From Neorhizobium alkalisoli (GTDB taxonomy: Bacteria; Pseudomonadota; Alphaproteobacteria; Rhizobiales; Rhizobiaceae), in assembly GCF_007829835.1 (NCBI RefSeq), contig NZ_VIWP01000002.1:434001-498000 (forward strand): 64,000 bases of DNA, in the 5' to 3' direction. Made by a program: the position numbers and the translations under genes. The notes below the pieces were generated by a model. The model did no database searches and had not been told where the DNA came from. It saw only the letters and a list, made by a program, of their open reading frames with translations. This document shows, in pieces, positions 9,723-19,470 of this stretch (its first letter is position 1; each line of letters starts with the position of its first letter).

Positions 9723-10739
9723 ATGCCCTTCGATCGTCCGCTCGCACTCACCCAGGGCGATCCCGCCGGTATCGGCCCCGACATCACGCTTGCTGCCTGG
9801 GCCTCACGCCGGGAAACGGGTATTCCACCTTTCATCTTCCTCGGCGATCCTGATGTCCTGAAATCGCGCGCCGCGATCCTCGGCCTCGACGATCTGCCGA
9901 TCCGCGAAGCCGACCCGGAAACGGCGCTTTCCGTCTTCGACGATGCTCTGCCTATCCTGCCCATCCCAGCAGGTGCCGTGGTCGCGGCAGGCGAGCCGCA
10001 TGTCGCGACGGCCAAGGGCACGATCGCTGCGATCGAGACCGCCGTGGCGCTTTCCTTCGAAGGCAGGGCTGCCGGCGTCGTCACCAATCCGATCGCCAAG
10101 TCCATTCTCTACGAAGCAGGTTTTGGTTTTCCGGGCCATACCGAATTTCTCGCAGCCCTTGCCGAGAAGAAGACCGGCACGCCCGTGCGCCCTGTCATGA
10201 TGCTCGCCGGGCCGAAACTGCGGGCGATCCCGGTCACCATCCATATTCCGATCAAGGATGTTCCCGGCGCGCTCACCGAAGCGCTGATCATGGAAACCTG
10301 CCGGATCACCCATCACGACCTGAAGACGCGTTTCGGCATGGCCCAGCCGCGGCTGGCGGTTGCCGGCCTCAACCCGCATGCGGGCGAGGATGGCGCGATC
10401 GGCGTGGAAGACCAGGACATCATCCATCCCGCGGTCTTCAAGCTGCGCGCCGAAGGTATCCATGTGTTCGGGCCGCTCTCGGCCGATACTATGTTCCACG
10501 ATGATGCCCGCGCCCGCTATGACGTGGCGATCTGCATGTATCACGACCAGGCCCTGATCCCGGCCAAGGCGCTCGGTTTCGACACGTCTGTCAATGTCAC
10601 GCTGGGCCTGCCCTTCATCCGCACCTCGCCCGACCATGGCACCGCCTTCGGTATTGCCGGCCAGGGTGTAGCGCGCGAAACGAGCCTCGTCGAAGCGCTG
10701 AAGCTCGCCGGTAAGCTTGCATCCAAGGCCAGCGCCTGA
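9723..10739 (+). CDS. pdxA: 4-hydroxythreonine-4-phosphate dehydrogenase
   Basis: A 338-residue enzyme of the DXP-dependent pyridoxal 5'-phosphate pathway; it oxidises 4-phosphohydroxy-L-threonine with NAD(P), and the product condenses with DXP through PdxJ. The N-terminal signature [12 protein letters not shown], the central GHTEFLA metal/substrate segment and the late [12 protein letters not shown] motif are all intact, and the length is typical. The ATG lies 11 bases after the surA-like stop, behind a GGAGA site. The stop overlaps the rsmA start by one base (TGATG). Confidence 0.96.
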   Translation: MPFDRPLALTQGDPAGIGPDITLAAWASRRETGIPPFIFLGDPDVLKSRAAILGLDDLPIREADPETALSVFDDALPILPIPAGAVVAAGEPHVATAKGTIAAIETAVALSFEGRAAGVVTNPIAKSILYEAGFGFPGHTEFLAALAEKKTGTPVRPVMMLAGPKLRAIPVTIHIPIKDVPGALTEALIMETCRITHHDLKTRFGMAQPRLAVAGLNPHAGEDGAIGVEDQDIIHPAVFKLRAEGIHVFGPLSADTMFHDDARARYDVAICMYHDQALIPAKALGFDTSVNVTLGLPFIRTSPDHGTAFGIAGQGVARETSLVEALKLAGKLASKASA

Positions 10740-11584
10740 TGGCAACGCTGGACGGTCTGCCGCCGCTGCGCGATGTCGTCGAGCGTTTTGGGCTCGACGC
10801 GAAAAAGGCGCTTGGCCAGAACTTTCTGTTCGACCTTAACCTCACCCAAAAGATCGCTCGTTCCGCCGGGCCACTGGAGGGTGTCACCGTGTTCGAGGTC
10901 GGCCCCGGTCCGGGCGGTTTGACGCGCGCCATCCTTGCGCTCGGAGCGAAGAAGGTGATCGCAATCGAGCGCGACCCCCGCGCCCTGCCCGCCCTTGCCG
11001 AAGTCGAGACCTATTATCCCGGCCGGTTGGAGGTCATCGAGGGCGACGCGCTGAAGACGGATTTTGCCGCCTTGGCAGCCGAGAAAGCCGAGGGCGGACC
11101 GGTAAAAATCATCGCCAACCTGCCCTACAATGTCGGCACGCAGCTGCTGATCAACTGGCTGATCCCCACGGACGGCAAATGGCCGCCCTTCTGGGAAAGC
11201 CTGACGCTGATGTTCCAGAAGGAAGTCGGCCTGAGGATCGTCGCCAACGAGGATGACGACCACTATGGCCGTCTCGGCGTCGTCGCCGGCTGGCGCACGG
11301 ATGCGCATATGGTGTTCGACGTGCCGCCCCAGGCCTTTTCGCCACCGCCGAAGGTCACCTCGACGGTCGTGCACCTGACACCCAAGGCTAGCCCCCTGCC
11401 CTGCGACGTTTCCAAGCTCGAGCGCCTGACCCAGGCCGCGTTCGGACAACGCCGCAAGATGCTGCGCCAGAGCATCAAGTCGCTCGGTGGCGAAACACTG
11501 CTTGCCAAGGCGGATATCGATCCGCAGAGACGCGCAGAGACGCTGTCGGTGGAAGAGTTCGTGCGGCTGGCGAACTGCCTGTAA
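10739..11584 (+). CDS. rsmA: 16S rRNA (adenine1518-N6/adenine1519-N6)-dimethyltransferase
   Basis: A 281-residue SAM-dependent methyltransferase (KsgA) that dimethylates two adjacent adenines in the 3' hairpin of 16S rRNA late in 30S assembly. GQNFLFD near the N-terminus, the SAM-binding [10 protein letters not shown] and the catalytic NLPYNV motif are all present. It is the last gene of the lptF operon, coupled to pdxA by a one-base overlap, in the conserved surA-pdxA-ksgA order. Confidence 0.96.
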   Translation: MATLDGLPPLRDVVERFGLDAKKALGQNFLFDLNLTQKIARSAGPLEGVTVFEVGPGPGGLTRAILALGAKKVIAIERDPRALPALAEVETYYPGRLEVIEGDALKTDFAALAAEKAEGGPVKIIANLPYNVGTQLLINWLIPTDGKWPPFWESLTLMFQKEVGLRIVANEDDDHYGRLGVVAGWRTDAHMVFDVPPQAFSPPPKVTSTVVHLTPKASPLPCDVSKLERLTQAAFGQRRKMLRQSIKSLGGETLLAKADIDPQRRAETLSVEEFVRLANCL

Positions 11585-11682
11585 AACCTGACGATCTCGG
11601 TCGCCAGCACGCCCGCAGATAAAGCGATTTGTAAGTGATCTCGTGTATGCGTGCTTCAGTGGCATACTGACTGGAGTACGAA

Positions 11683-13005
11683 ATGACCGAAAGCCGTAAT
11701 GGCTTGACGGGGAGCGAAGGATACCGTGGCAACCGTATCCTGCTCGTCGAAGATTCGATTGCCCTTTCCACCCTTTTGACCGGCCGCCTGGAAGCGGAAA
11801 CGGAGGCTTCCCTGACCTGTTGCAGGACGATGGCGGAAGCACGCTCGGCCCTTGCCTCCGGCGATTTCATCCTGGCGCTGACCGGCCTCAACCTTCCCGA
11901 TGCACCCAATGGCGAAATCCTGTCGCTTCTGGTGGAAAAGGAAGTGCCGACGATCGTCTTTACCGCCACTTTCGATCCGAATGCCCGCGAGCGTTATGCC
12001 GAGAAAAAGGTCCTCGACTATATCGTCAAGGACAGCCGCAGGACCGTCGACACGGTCGTGCAGACGGTTCGGCGGATCCTCGGCAATCATGATTTCACGA
12101 TCCTTGTCGTCGACGATGCAAGGGCGGCACGATCCGGTCTGGTCGAGATCCTGGCGCGCCAGAATTTCAACGTGTTGCAGGCAAGCTCCGGCCGCGAGGC
12201 GCTGGATATCCTGAAAGCCGACGACACGATCCAGCTGGTCATTACCGACTATCACATGGCCGACATGGATGGTTACGAACTCACCCGCCGGATCCGCGAG
12301 ACACGCACGTCCGAGGAGTTGCGGATCGTCGGTGTCTCCTCATCGTCCGACCGGCTGCTCTCCGCCAGCTTTCTGAAGGCAGGCGCGTCGGACTTCATCT
12401 ATCGACCGTTCGTGCCGGAAGAACTGCAATGCCGTATCGACAACAATATCGAGACGCTGGTGCAGCTGAAACGCCTTCGCCGCCTTGCGGAGCGGGATCA
12501 CCTGACGGGGCTCGCCAACCGGCGGCATTTCTTTGAAAAGATGAGCGCGCTGGACGGCGGCGCAATGACGGGCGCCATCGCGCTTCTCGACATCGACCAG
12601 TTCAAATCGGTCAACGACACCTATGGCCATGATGTCGGCGATCAGGTTCTGAAGATGGTCGCGGATGTGATGGCGGATCTGTGCAAGTCGGCAAAGCTTC
12701 TGCCAGCCCGGCTGGGTGGCGAGGAATTTGCGATCTATATGCCGAAAGCGGATGCGTTTCAGGCGCATTCCTTTTGCGAGGGACTGCGCGTTGCCATCGC
12801 CGATGCAAGCACACAGAATACCAGTAAGCCAATCTCGGTGACGATCTCCATCGGCGTCGTCGAAATCGAATCCGGCGAGACCTTTACCAATCAGCTGAAC
12901 GCTGCCGATCAGCTTCTCTATCTGGCCAAGGCAAACGGCCGCAATCGCGTCTATTCGGACCTGACCTTGCCGGAAGCGATGACGCTGAAATCCCAATCGA
13001 ACTAA
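11683..13005 (+). CDS. Diguanylate cyclase with two receiver domains (PleD-like)
   Basis: A 440-residue protein with REC1 (about 14-130), REC2 (about 143-260) and a GGDEF domain (about 275-430). The cyclase signature is GGEEF at 345-349, an accepted active variant, so it probably makes cyclic di-GMP. REC2 has its phosphoacceptor in ITDYHM (Asp189), though the usual switch Lys is Arg in IYRPF. REC1 has Gly68 (TGLNLPD) where the phosphoacceptor Asp belongs, so it is unlikely to be phosphorylated. No RxxD inhibitory-site motif precedes GGEEF. It lies alone after rsmA with a GGAG ribosome site 6 bases before ATG; its kinase is not adjacent. Confidence 0.9.
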   Translation: MTESRNGLTGSEGYRGNRILLVEDSIALSTLLTGRLEAETEASLTCCRTMAEARSALASGDFILALTGLNLPDAPNGEILSLLVEKEVPTIVFTATFDPNARERYAEKKVLDYIVKDSRRTVDTVVQTVRRILGNHDFTILVVDDARAARSGLVEILARQNFNVLQASSGREALDILKADDTIQLVITDYHMADMDGYELTRRIRETRTSEELRIVGVSSSSDRLLSASFLKAGASDFIYRPFVPEELQCRIDNNIETLVQLKRLRRLAERDHLTGLANRRHFFEKMSALDGGAMTGAIALLDIDQFKSVNDTYGHDVGDQVLKMVADVMADLCKSAKLLPARLGGEEFAIYMPKADAFQAHSFCEGLRVAIADASTQNTSKPISVTISIGVVEIESGETFTNQLNAADQLLYLAKANGRNRVYSDLTLPEAMTLKSQSN

Positions 13006-13037
13006 ACGGCTTCGGGCCATTCGGCCGGCAAATGCAA

Positions 13038-13072
13038 CGGGCCGCCGCCTTCTCATGGAAGACGGCGGCCCG
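13038..13072. terminator. Bidirectional terminator hairpin
   Basis: A GC-rich inverted repeat (GGGCCGCCGCCTTC against GAAGACGGCGGCCC, one mismatch, short loop) lies between the convergent cyclase gene and RTX gene 1. Its position between two converging stop codons suggests it ends transcription from both sides; T-runs are short. Confidence 0.65.
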
Positions 13073-13082
13073 GTTATCTCGA

Positions 13083-14399
13083 TCAGATGATATCGAAATC
13101 GTGGTAGGTGAGCTTCAGGCCCTTGTCGAGCGTCGCGAACTGCACGGCCTTGGAAGAACCGGTACCATCGGCGTCGTACCAGAGCTTGCCGCTCTTGCTG
13201 TCATAGATGATCCGGTCGGAAGCATCATGGGCCTTGGCGCCGGCATAAAAGGCGTCGGCCGCCAGGTGACCGACTTTGCCGGCTTTCTTGAAGATCGCCA
13301 GTTCGAGATCGATCGAATCTGAGATCGGGTTGAAGTCGAGGATCTTGTCGATATTGGACGACGAGAGCTTGGTGTCGAAGACGAACGTATCCTTGCCGGC
13401 GCCGCCGACTAGAACATCCTTGCCGAGACGGCCGTTCAGCGTGTCATTGCCGCTGCCGCCCTCGATGCGGTTGGCGAGCTTGTTGCCGGTGAGAACATCG
13501 GCATATTTCGAGCCCGTCAGGTTCTCGATCGACACATAGGTGTCGCCCTTGGCATCACCCTTGTTGAGCGTGCGCTTTTCGAGGTTCGCGGTGACGGCCT
13601 TGGTCGCGCCTTCATAAGAGGCAGTATCATTGCCGGCGCCACCATTCAGGTAATCGCCGCCCGGGCCGCCCCAGAGCGTGTCATTGCCGCCGAGGCCGTA
13701 AAGACGATCGTTCTTGGCGGCGCCAAAGATCCAGTCGGTCGCAGCCGTGCCCTTGACGGTATAGGCCTGCCCCGTGCCTTCGAAGTCCATGGCGCTGGCA
13801 CCGGCGAACTGGCCGTAACCCGAGACTTCCTTCATCGGCACGCGTTCGCCCGTCACCGGATTGATGGTGAAGAAGTCATCACCGGCAAAGGCGTAAAGTG
13901 CGGCGCCAAGCTTTTCGAGGCCGAAGAGGTTGGAAAGCCCGGTCTTCGCCTGATGCAGCGCCTCACCGGTGACAGGCGAGATTTCGATGATGCTGTTATC
14001 GGTTGCGGCGAGATAGAGCTTGTTGTTGAGGAAGGCGAGATCGCCTGCCGAGCCCACGGTCGTCGAATACTGGCCGATCTTCGTCGCGCCACCGGTCGAG
14101 AGGTTGACGGAATAGAGGTTTCCGTTGGTATTGGATGCGAGATAGGCGTTTCCGTTGGCGTCGATCTCGAGTGCATTGGCACTGTACATGCCGAGCGAGC
14201 CGATGCGTGTCGAAGCGCCGGTCGTAGGGTCGATGCGGTACAGGTCGCTGAAGGAAATCCCGTAAAGCGTCCCGTCCGGGGCAAAGGCGATATCGGTCAT
14301 CGCCGTGCCTGTGTTGCCGATATAGCGGGAAGACAGGTTGTATGGGTTGATCGCAATGAGCTGGCTGCTCAACGTAGAAACATAAATTTCGCTAGTCAT
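13083..14399 (-). CDS. RTX protein 1: beta-propeller-like N-terminus with hemolysin-type Ca-binding repeats
   Basis: A 438-residue protein without an N-terminal signal peptide. Residues about 1-210 are repeated strands with DP.TG..T.IG and G.LY motifs, as in PQQ/NHL-like propellers. Residues about 230-330 carry RTX nonapeptides (GGNDTLWGG, GGAGNDTASY, GGSGNDTLNG, GGAGKDTFVF). The C-terminus (about 335-438) ends in a hydrophobic FDII tail, as expected for type I secretion. Its last 100 residues closely resemble those of RTX protein 3 (23813-24655). The start follows GAGGAGA. No exporter genes are nearby. The function of the propeller is unknown. Confidence 0.85.
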   Translation of the reverse strand: MTSEIYVSTLSSQLIAINPYNLSSRYIGNTGTAMTDIAFAPDGTLYGISFSDLYRIDPTTGASTRIGSLGMYSANALEIDANGNAYLASNTNGNLYSVNLSTGGATKIGQYSTTVGSAGDLAFLNNKLYLAATDNSIIEISPVTGEALHQAKTGLSNLFGLEKLGAALYAFAGDDFFTINPVTGERVPMKEVSGYGQFAGASAMDFEGTGQAYTVKGTAATDWIFGAAKNDRLYGLGGNDTLWGGPGGDYLNGGAGNDTASYEGATKAVTANLEKRTLNKGDAKGDTYVSIENLTGSKYADVLTGNKLANRIEGGSGNDTLNGRLGKDVLVGGAGKDTFVFDTKLSSSNIDKILDFNPISDSIDLELAIFKKAGKVGHLAADAFYAGAKAHDASDRIIYDSKSGKLWYDADGTGSSKAVQFATLDKGLKLTYHDFDII

Positions 14400-14512
14400 A
14401 TAATCTCCTCGTCACTAACGCGCGGAGGATCATACGTACGCCTGCCGATTACAAGCATAAGTTTGCAATAAAATAGACAAATATCAACTTATTCAGGTAC
14501 TTGAATACCGCT

Positions 14513-15190
14513 TCAGAGGACCGGTTCTTCCGTCAGCAGATTGCCGATGAAATCGAACAGACCGTGGCGGCGGTCGCGGCGGACGCGCTCGGCATTGACG
14601 ATGCAGTTGACGTTGCGGAATGCCTCGTCGAGATCGTCGTTGACGATGACATAGTCATATTCGCGCCAGTGCTCGATCTCGGCGCGGGAGTTCAGAAGGC
14701 GGGTGCGGATCACCTCTTCGGAATCCTCGGCCCGGCGGTGCAGGCGCGACTGCAGCTCGGTCATGGTCGGCGGCAGCACGAAGATCGACACGACATCGGC
14801 CTTCATCTTGTCCTGCAGCTGAAGGGCACCCTGCCAGTCGATATCGAACAGCATGTCGCGACCTTCGGACATCGCCTGTTCCACCGGCTCGCGCGGCGTG
14901 CCGTAGAAATTGCCGTGAACCTGCGCCCATTCCAGCAGCGAGTCGGAATCGCGCAGGCGCTCGAATTCGCGCACCGTGATGAAATGGTAGTGCTTTCCGG
15001 CGATCTCGCTCGGGCGGCGCTGGCGGGTCGTGACGCTGACCGAGATTTCGAGGCTCGGATCGGTCTCCAGAAGATTGCGCGCGATCGTCGACTTGCCGGC
15101 GCCGGAGGGCGACGAGAGAACCAGCATCAGACCGCGACGGGCGATCGTCGTCGGCATTTTCGAGGCGGTCGACTTCTGGGCCGGGCTCAT
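14513..15190 (-). CDS. gmk: Guanylate kinase
   Basis: A 225-residue enzyme that phosphorylates GMP to GDP with ATP. The P-loop [10 protein letters not shown] lies near residue 27, followed by the GMP-binding region (TTRQRRPSE...HYHF) and the lid. The extra N-terminal residues before the P-loop ([11 protein letters not shown]...) are common in rhizobial homologues; an internal ATG at residue 12 or 22 could be the true start. It ends the fabD-to-gmk cluster, three bases after the yicC stop. Confidence 0.95.
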   Translation of the reverse strand: MSPAQKSTASKMPTTIARRGLMLVLSSPSGAGKSTIARNLLETDPSLEISVSVTTRQRRPSEIAGKHYHFITVREFERLRDSDSLLEWAQVHGNFYGTPREPVEQAMSEGRDMLFDIDWQGALQLQDKMKADVVSIFVLPPTMTELQSRLHRRAEDSEEVIRTRLLNSRAEIEHWREYDYVIVNDDLDEAFRNVNCIVNAERVRRDRRHGLFDFIGNLLTEEPVL

Positions 15191-15193
15191 GGT

Positions 15194-16081
15194 CTACTCC
15201 AGATTCTGGACCTGTTCTCTGAACTGGTCGATCACGACTTTCAATTCTATGCCTGCCGCAGTTACAGCGGCGGAGTTGGATTTGGAACAGATCGTATTCG
15301 ATTCCCGGTTAAATTCCTGTGCAAGGAAATCGAGACGTCGTCCGGCCTGTCCGCCGCGGTCCAAAAGCTCGCCGGCCGCGACGACATGCGCCTTTAACCG
15401 GTCGATTTCTTCGCGCAGATCGGCCTTGGTGGCCAAAAGCGCCGCCTCCGCATGCAGCCGGTCGCGATCGAGCGACGGCGCATCCTGCAGGAGTGCCGCA
15501 AGCTGGGCCGAAAGGCGCTTTGCGATCTCTTCCGGCGAGCGCGAAATATCGTTTTCGACCTGGGCCGTCAGCTCTGCAATGCGTGCGACGTGCCCCTTGA
15601 GCACACCCGCCATGGCAGCGCCTTCGCTCTCGCGCATCGCGACCAGACCGGCAATTGCCTGGTCAAGCGAGGTCAGGACGGCTGCATCGCGTGCCGCCTG
15701 CGTCTCGGCGCCATCCTCGGCCTCGCGGATATCGACCAGGCCACGGATGCCGAGCAGGGTATCGAGCCGGAGCGGTGCCGGATCGACGAGATCGCCCAAT
15801 TCCTCGCGCAGCGCCAGAACGGCCTTCAGAGCGTCGCGGTTCAAGACAGCCTCGACATTCGCCTGCTCGACGGACAACGTCAGCGTCGCCTGCAGATTGC
15901 CGCGTGATAGCTTTTCGGAGATGCGCTTGCGCACTTCCTGTTCCAGCCTTTCCAGACCCGGTGGCAGGCGCAGGCGCACGTCGAGGCTCTTGCCGTTGAC
16001 CGAGCGGATTTCCCAGCCGAAACGATAGCGTCCATCGGCTGCCTCGCTGCGGGCAAAGCCGGTCATGGATTGCAGGGTCAT
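15194..16081 (-). CDS. YicC family protein (putative endoribonuclease)
   Basis: A 295-residue protein that begins with the family hallmark MTLQSMTGFAR and ends with the conserved segment around FLAQEFNRESNTICSKS. E. coli YicC has been linked to RNA turnover and the family is treated as a putative endoribonuclease; that role is inferred from the family, not visible here. The ATG at 16081 follows GGAGACATTC; the longer frame upstream has no ribosome site. It lies between mltG and gmk in the usual alphaproteobacterial order. Confidence 0.92.
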   Translation of the reverse strand: MTLQSMTGFARSEAADGRYRFGWEIRSVNGKSLDVRLRLPPGLERLEQEVRKRISEKLSRGNLQATLTLSVEQANVEAVLNRDALKAVLALREELGDLVDPAPLRLDTLLGIRGLVDIREAEDGAETQAARDAAVLTSLDQAIAGLVAMRESEGAAMAGVLKGHVARIAELTAQVENDISRSPEEIAKRLSAQLAALLQDAPSLDRDRLHAEAALLATKADLREEIDRLKAHVVAAGELLDRGGQAGRRLDFLAQEFNRESNTICSKSNSAAVTAAGIELKVVIDQFREQVQNLE

Positions 16082-16204
16082 GAATGTCTCCAGACTGTCA
16101 TTCCACCAAAGCGGAGGCAGCCCATGCGGGCTGCCGGTACCACTTCGGATCATATGCGCATCCAGCCTATAATGCCGGATGAAAGGCAATGCGCGGAAAG
16201 GCGA

Positions 16205-17458
16205 TCAGTTGCCCTTCGGCGGCTTCTCGGCCTCGTCGCCATCCGGCTGGCCGTCGACGACCTCGTTTCCGCCACCGGCAGCCGCGCGCTCAGCCTCGAC
16301 CCGACGCCAGCGCTTCACATTGGCATTGTGCTCTTCGAGCGTTGCCGCAAAGACGTGACCACCCGTGCCGTCGGCGACGAAATACAGATCCTTGCTGCGC
16401 CAGGGATTGGCGACGGCTTCGAGGGCTGCGCGGCCGGGATTGGAGATCGGCGTCGGCGGTAGGCCCTTGATCTGGTAGGTATTGTAGGGCGTCTGCTTGG
16501 CAATGTCGGACTTGTAGATCGGACGGTCGGAGGGTTTACCCTCGCCACCGAACAGGCCGTAGACGATGGTCGGATCGGACTGCAGGCGCATGCCCTTCTG
16601 GATACGGTTGAGGAAAACGGAAGCGACATGGGCGCGCTCATCTTCCTTGCCGGTTTCCTTCTCGACGATCGAGGCGAGGACCAGAAATTCCTCCTTGGTC
16701 TTCACCGGAAGATCCGGATCACGCTTTTCCCAGATCTGGTCGACCATCTTCTGCTGGGCGGCGCGCATCTGCGAGAGGATCTCGTTGCGCTTGGTGCCGC
16801 GCGAGAACTTGTAGGTATCCGGGCGCAGGCTGCCTTCCGGCGGCTGTTCGGACGGAAGGTCGCCTTCCAGAACCGGGTCCTCGGCAAGCCGCAGGAACAT
16901 CTGGCGGACGGTCAGGCCTTCGGGCAGCACGACGGAATAGAGGATGGACTTGCCGGACACCATCGTGTCCATCACGTCCTTCATAGAGGCATGCGCCTTG
17001 ATCTCGTATTCGCCGGCCTTCAGCGTCTCGCCATTGCGCAGATAGGTCGCGGTCACATAACGGAAGATGCGGGCTTCCGAAATGATGCCGTTGCGCTCCA
17101 GATTGGCGGCAATTTCCGACAGGCCATTGCCGGAGCGGACGAGGAAGTGGGAATTGGTCTCGAGCGGACCCGGCTCCTGATAGACGCGGATCATGTAATA
17201 GAAGCCGGCGACCGCGGCGATGCAGATCACCACGACCATGGTCATGACAAAATTCAGGAAGATGACGAACTGGCTGCGCGCCTTCTTGGAGCGGCGCGGC
17301 GGTTCCGGCACGCGCTCGGGGCGCAGCGCTTCGTTCGGCGATTTCGGAATGATCGGGCCACGCGCAGCACCATTGGTGCCGGCAGGTGCAGTACCGTTTC
17401 CGCCAGCAGCGGGGCCAGAACCTGGGGGATTGTCGCCTAGATTGTTGGAATTATTCAC
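16205..17458 (-). CDS. mltG: Endolytic peptidoglycan transglycosylase MltG
   Basis: A YceG-family membrane enzyme of about 417 residues that cuts nascent glycan strands and so sets their length. The cytoplasmic N-terminus is Pro/Gly/Ala-rich, one membrane helix lies near residues 65-92, and the periplasmic part holds a LysM-like subdomain and the catalytic domain with LASIVEKETG (catalytic Glu) and LQSDPTIVYG. The C-terminus after VKRWRRVEAE is a low-complexity tail. I take the GTG at 17458 (behind a G-rich GGGGGTG site); another GTG two codons upstream at 17464 is equally possible. It follows fabF. Confidence 0.93.
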   Translation of the reverse strand: MNNSNNLGDNPPGSGPAAGGNGTAPAGTNGAARGPIIPKSPNEALRPERVPEPPRRSKKARSQFVIFLNFVMTMVVVICIAAVAGFYYMIRVYQEPGPLETNSHFLVRSGNGLSEIAANLERNGIISEARIFRYVTATYLRNGETLKAGEYEIKAHASMKDVMDTMVSGKSILYSVVLPEGLTVRQMFLRLAEDPVLEGDLPSEQPPEGSLRPDTYKFSRGTKRNEILSQMRAAQQKMVDQIWEKRDPDLPVKTKEEFLVLASIVEKETGKEDERAHVASVFLNRIQKGMRLQSDPTIVYGLFGGEGKPSDRPIYKSDIAKQTPYNTYQIKGLPPTPISNPGRAALEAVANPWRSKDLYFVADGTGGHVFAATLEEHNANVKRWRRVEAERAAAGGGNEVVDGQPDGDEAEKPPKGN

Positions 17459-17580
17459 CCACACCCCCGTAAAGCACTAAAAACTACCGCTCGCTATCTG
17501 GCCAAGCAATGCGGCAAAAACAGGTCCCGAAGAGGATTGTGTCCCGACGCCCGCTCCGAAGAGCCGGCGCCGGGCATTGA

Positions 17581-18843
17581 TTACGCTTCGTAGCGACGCA
17601 GAACGAGCGATGCGTTGGTGCCGCCGAAACCGAAGGAGTTCGACAGCGCCACGTTGATGTCGCGCTTGCGGGCCGTATGCGGCACGAGGTCGATCGCCGT
17701 CTCGACATCGGGATTGTCGAGGTTGAGCGTCGGCGGGGCAATGTTGTCGCGGATGGCAAGCGCCGAGAAGATCGCCTCGACGGCACCGGCAGCACCGAGA
17801 AGATGGCCGATAGCCGACTTGGTCGACGACATGGAGATCTTGGACGCGGCATTGCCGACCAGACGCTCGACAGCGCCAAGCTCGATCGTGTCGGCCATGG
17901 TCGAAGTGCCGTGGGCATTGATGTAATCGAGATCCGACGCGGCAAGGCCTGCACGCTTCAGAGCCGAGGTCATGCAACGGAAAGCGCCATCGCCATCTTC
18001 CGACGGGGCGGTGATGTGGAAAGCATCACCCGACAGGCCGTAACCGACAACTTCGGCATAGATCTTGGCGCCGCGCGCCTTGGCATGTTCGAGCTCTTCG
18101 AGCACGACGATGCCGGCGCCCTCGCCCATGACGAAACCGTCGCGGTCGCGGTCATAGGGGCGCGAGGCCTTCTGCGGATCGTCATTGTGCTGGGTCGACA
18201 GCGCCTTGCAGGCGGCAAAACCGGCCAGCGAGATGCGGCAGATCGGCGATTCGGCACCACCGGCAACCATGACATCGGCATCGCCGAGCATGATCAGACG
18301 GGCTGCGTCACCGATTGCATGCGCGCCGGTCGAACAGGCCGTGACGACCGAATGGTTCGGGCCGCGCAGCTTGTGACGGATCGAAACCTGGCCGGAGACC
18401 AGATTGATCAGGCGGCCGGGAATGAAGAAAGGAGAAATACGGCGCGGGCCCTTGTCGCGCAGCGTATAGCCAGCTTCGACAATGCCTTCGAGGCCGCCGA
18501 TACCGGAACCGATCAGAACGCCGGTGGCGATCTGGTCTTCGTCGGTCTTCGGGTGCCAGCCGGCATCGGTCAGCGCCATGTCGGCGGCGGCCATGCCGTA
18601 AAGGATGAAAGGATCGATCTTGCGCTGTTCCTTCGGCTCCATCCAGTCATCTGCATGGAATGTGCCATTGGAACCATCGCCAACCGGAATACGGCAAGCG
18701 ATCTTTGCGGGGAGGTCTTCGACCTCGAATTCGGTGACGACACGCGCGGCATTCTCGCCGGCGAGCAATCTCGACCAGCTGATTTCCGTTCCGCATCCGA
18801 GAGGAGATACCATGCCGGTACCGGTGATAACGACACGCCTCAT
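17581..18843 (-). CDS. fabF: 3-oxoacyl-ACP synthase II
   Basis: A 420-residue condensing enzyme of type II fatty acid synthesis, joining malonyl-ACP to a growing acyl-ACP. The catalytic triad is intact: Cys170 in TACSTGAH, His311 in NAHGTS and His347 in AIGHLLG. It begins MRRVVITGTGMVSPLGCG, typical of FabF. It is the gene after acpP on the minus strand; the 109-base spacer carries two strong hairpins (18885-18937) that could reduce read-through from acpP. Confidence 0.96.
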   Translation of the reverse strand: MRRVVITGTGMVSPLGCGTEISWSRLLAGENAARVVTEFEVEDLPAKIACRIPVGDGSNGTFHADDWMEPKEQRKIDPFILYGMAAADMALTDAGWHPKTDEDQIATGVLIGSGIGGLEGIVEAGYTLRDKGPRRISPFFIPGRLINLVSGQVSIRHKLRGPNHSVVTACSTGAHAIGDAARLIMLGDADVMVAGGAESPICRISLAGFAACKALSTQHNDDPQKASRPYDRDRDGFVMGEGAGIVVLEELEHAKARGAKIYAEVVGYGLSGDAFHITAPSEDGDGAFRCMTSALKRAGLAASDLDYINAHGTSTMADTIELGAVERLVGNAASKISMSSTKSAIGHLLGAAGAVEAIFSALAIRDNIAPPTLNLDNPDVETAIDLVPHTARKRDINVALSNSFGFGGTNASLVLRRYEA

Positions 18844-18884
18844 CGCCAGCGCCCTACCCTGTTATTCATGTGCCAATTGCTGAA

Positions 18885-18937
18885 ACGGCCCGAACTAGCG
18901 GGCCGTGACTGGGGCATTGCACGGAAGCCGTGCGCCC
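18885..18937 (-). terminator. Tandem hairpins in acpP-fabF spacer (partial terminator/attenuator)
   Basis: Two perfect stems lie after the acpP stop. The first (18912-18937) has six base pairs GCACGG/CCGTGC, extended by GGGC/GCCC past a bulge. The second (18885-18906) has eight base pairs ACGGCCCG/CGGGCCGT with a six-base loop, followed on the minus strand by TTCAG. The weak T-tract suggests partial termination or 3'-end protection of acpP mRNA, which would help explain the need for far more ACP than FabF. That role is inference. Confidence 0.5.
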
Positions 18938-18952
18938 GAATGTATTCGCCGA

Positions 18953-19189
18953 TCAGGCCTGGGCCTTCTCGATGAACTTGACGGCGTCGCCGACCGTCAG
19001 GATCGAGTCAGCAGCGTCGTCCGGAATTTCAACGCCGAATTCTTCTTCGAACGCCATGACCAGCTCGACGGTATCCAGCGAGTCCGCGCCGAGATCGTCG
19101 ATGAAGCTTGCGCCTTCGACTACCTTTTCGGCGTCGACGCCGAGATGATCAACAACAATTTTCTTAACGCGTTCTGCGATATCGCTCAT
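18953..19189 (-). CDS. acpP: Acyl carrier protein
   Basis: A 78-residue, strongly acidic four-helix protein with the phosphopantetheine attachment site DSLDTVE (Ser37). It carries acyl intermediates between the Fab enzymes and also supplies hydroxyacyl chains for lipid A. Length and sequence are those of the primary ACP. The spacing between fabG and acpP (281 bases) suggests acpP has its own promoter in addition to read-through. Confidence 0.98.
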   Translation of the reverse strand: MSDIAERVKKIVVDHLGVDAEKVVEGASFIDDLGADSLDTVELVMAFEEEFGVEIPDDAADSILTVGDAVKFIEKAQA

Positions 19190-19470
19190 GTCGGTTTCCT
19201 CGACCTTTATCTTCTCGAATGCCTCAATGGCATCCGTACCCTGTTGATACCTGCCGCAGGCGCCGGATAGCGCCTATGCGGGCAAACCCCTTGGCCCCTC
19301 TCCAGGTTCCTGCCACATGCTCACGCATTATGACGACCTGAATTTCGGGGTGACTTTGATATAGTCTAGGCCCGCTTAACACGGTTTCCGTGCTACGCAA
19401 AGCCAGAATTTGTTCCTGCACACCCCCGCCAACAGCCTATCGCATATGGGCGGGAATGGCACAGGCCCTA
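19190..19470 (-). promoter_or_regulatory. Probable acpP promoter region
   Basis: This 281-base fabG-acpP spacer probably drives acpP. On the minus strand a CTATAT hexamer (19364-19359) equals the rhizobial -10 consensus. A 13-base palindrome (19380-19392, CACGG-N3-CCGTG) lies 15 bases upstream of it, where the -35 element would be, and could be an operator; no good -35 hexamer is visible. A loose hairpin CCCGCC/GGCGGG (about 19426-19452) lies just after the fabG stop. No RNA gene is evident. Confidence 0.4.
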
